A DNA stretch of 64,000 nt. It comes from Pelomonas sp. Root1217 (GTDB lineage Bacteria > Pseudomonadota > Gammaproteobacteria > Burkholderiales > Burkholderiaceae_C). The stretch spans positions 124,001-188,000 of the forward strand of contig NZ_LMDC01000029.1 in assembly GCF_001425705.1 (NCBI RefSeq), read 5' to 3'. This document shows, piece after piece, positions 63,986 to 64,000 of the stretch (positions within the stretch are counted from its first letter, which is position 1; every line of letters begins with the position of its first letter). The notes beneath the pieces are model-generated. The model saw only the letters and a list, made by a program, of their open reading frames with translations, had not been told where the DNA came from and made no database searches. The position numbers were made by a program, and so were the translations under genes.

Positions 63986-64000
63986 CCCACCACTGCGCCG
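63982..64000 (+). CDS. Start of the next gene in the cobalamin operon (partial)
   Basis: ATG at 63982 (overlapping the btuD stop as ATGA) opens the frame MTHHCA to the window edge. Only six codons are visible. A cobalamin adenosyltransferase or biosynthesis gene would be a natural continuation, but the sequence is too short to name it. Confidence 0.35.

Overview
The window is GC-rich, gene-dense chromosomal DNA from a betaproteobacterium, most likely the Burkholderiales (Roseateles/Pelomonas/Rubrivivax-like group). This is an inference from four things: the housekeeping block TPR-lolB-ispE-tRNA-Gln-prs-rplY-pth, the hrcA-nadK-recN-rapZ order, a PEP-CTERM surface protein, and very GC-rich codon usage. 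No plasmid or phage backbone is visible. One genomic-island-like segment abuts a tRNA gene.

Layout. 0-2 kb: end of a probable NAD-glutamate dehydrogenase, a thioredoxin, a VOC protein and an AAC(3)-I-like aminoglycoside acetyltransferase. 2-6.3 kb: a multidomain secreted GH5 glycoside hydrolase under a LacI-type operator, then a PEP-CTERM protein. 6.3-9 kb: a TetR/SDR/quinone-oxidoreductase locus with duplicated operator sequence. 9-14.8 kb: DUF3500, VOC, serine hydrolase, unknown and chromate-transporter genes. 14.9-19.4 kb: a tightly overlapping solute-binding-protein/histidine-kinase/response-regulator/hybrid-kinase operon. 19.6-22.4 kb: a methyltransferase/sulfotransferase/ureohydrolase-like run. 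22.5-25.4 kb: small secreted or hypothetical genes and an exonuclease III.

25.7-31.25 kb is the accessory highlight. A minus-strand operon carries a DUF1016 (PD-(D/E)XK) nuclease, a degraded type I restriction specificity subunit, a frameshifted DUF6978-like gene, a DUF1828/DUF1829 protein and a primase-helicase fusion resembling the TOTE conflict-system AEP. It lies directly downstream of a CAU-anticodon tRNA (probably tRNA-Ile2) interrupted by a 203-nt group I intron closely similar to the Azoarcus ribozyme.

31.3-36 kb: hrcA, nadK, recN, rapZ. 36.1-39.4 kb: a BlaI-type repressor, a BlaR1-like M56 protease fused to an S11 DD-peptidase domain, and a D-amino-acid-oxidase-like flavoprotein with a circularly permuted fold; together these suggest a cell-wall or D-amino-acid sensing unit. 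39.4-43.4 kb: chemoreceptor, small membrane protein, mutY, mutM. 43.4-48.4 kb: TPR protein, lolB, ispE, tRNA-Gln, prs, rplY. 48.4-57.5 kb: an MdtABC-like RND efflux operon with outer-membrane factor, placed between rplY and pth. 57.6-64 kb: pth, a DUF4124 protein, then a cobalamin riboswitch with terminator controlling btuB-cobU-btuF-btuC-btuD and the start of one more gene.

Family names come from recognised motifs and memory; no searches were run.
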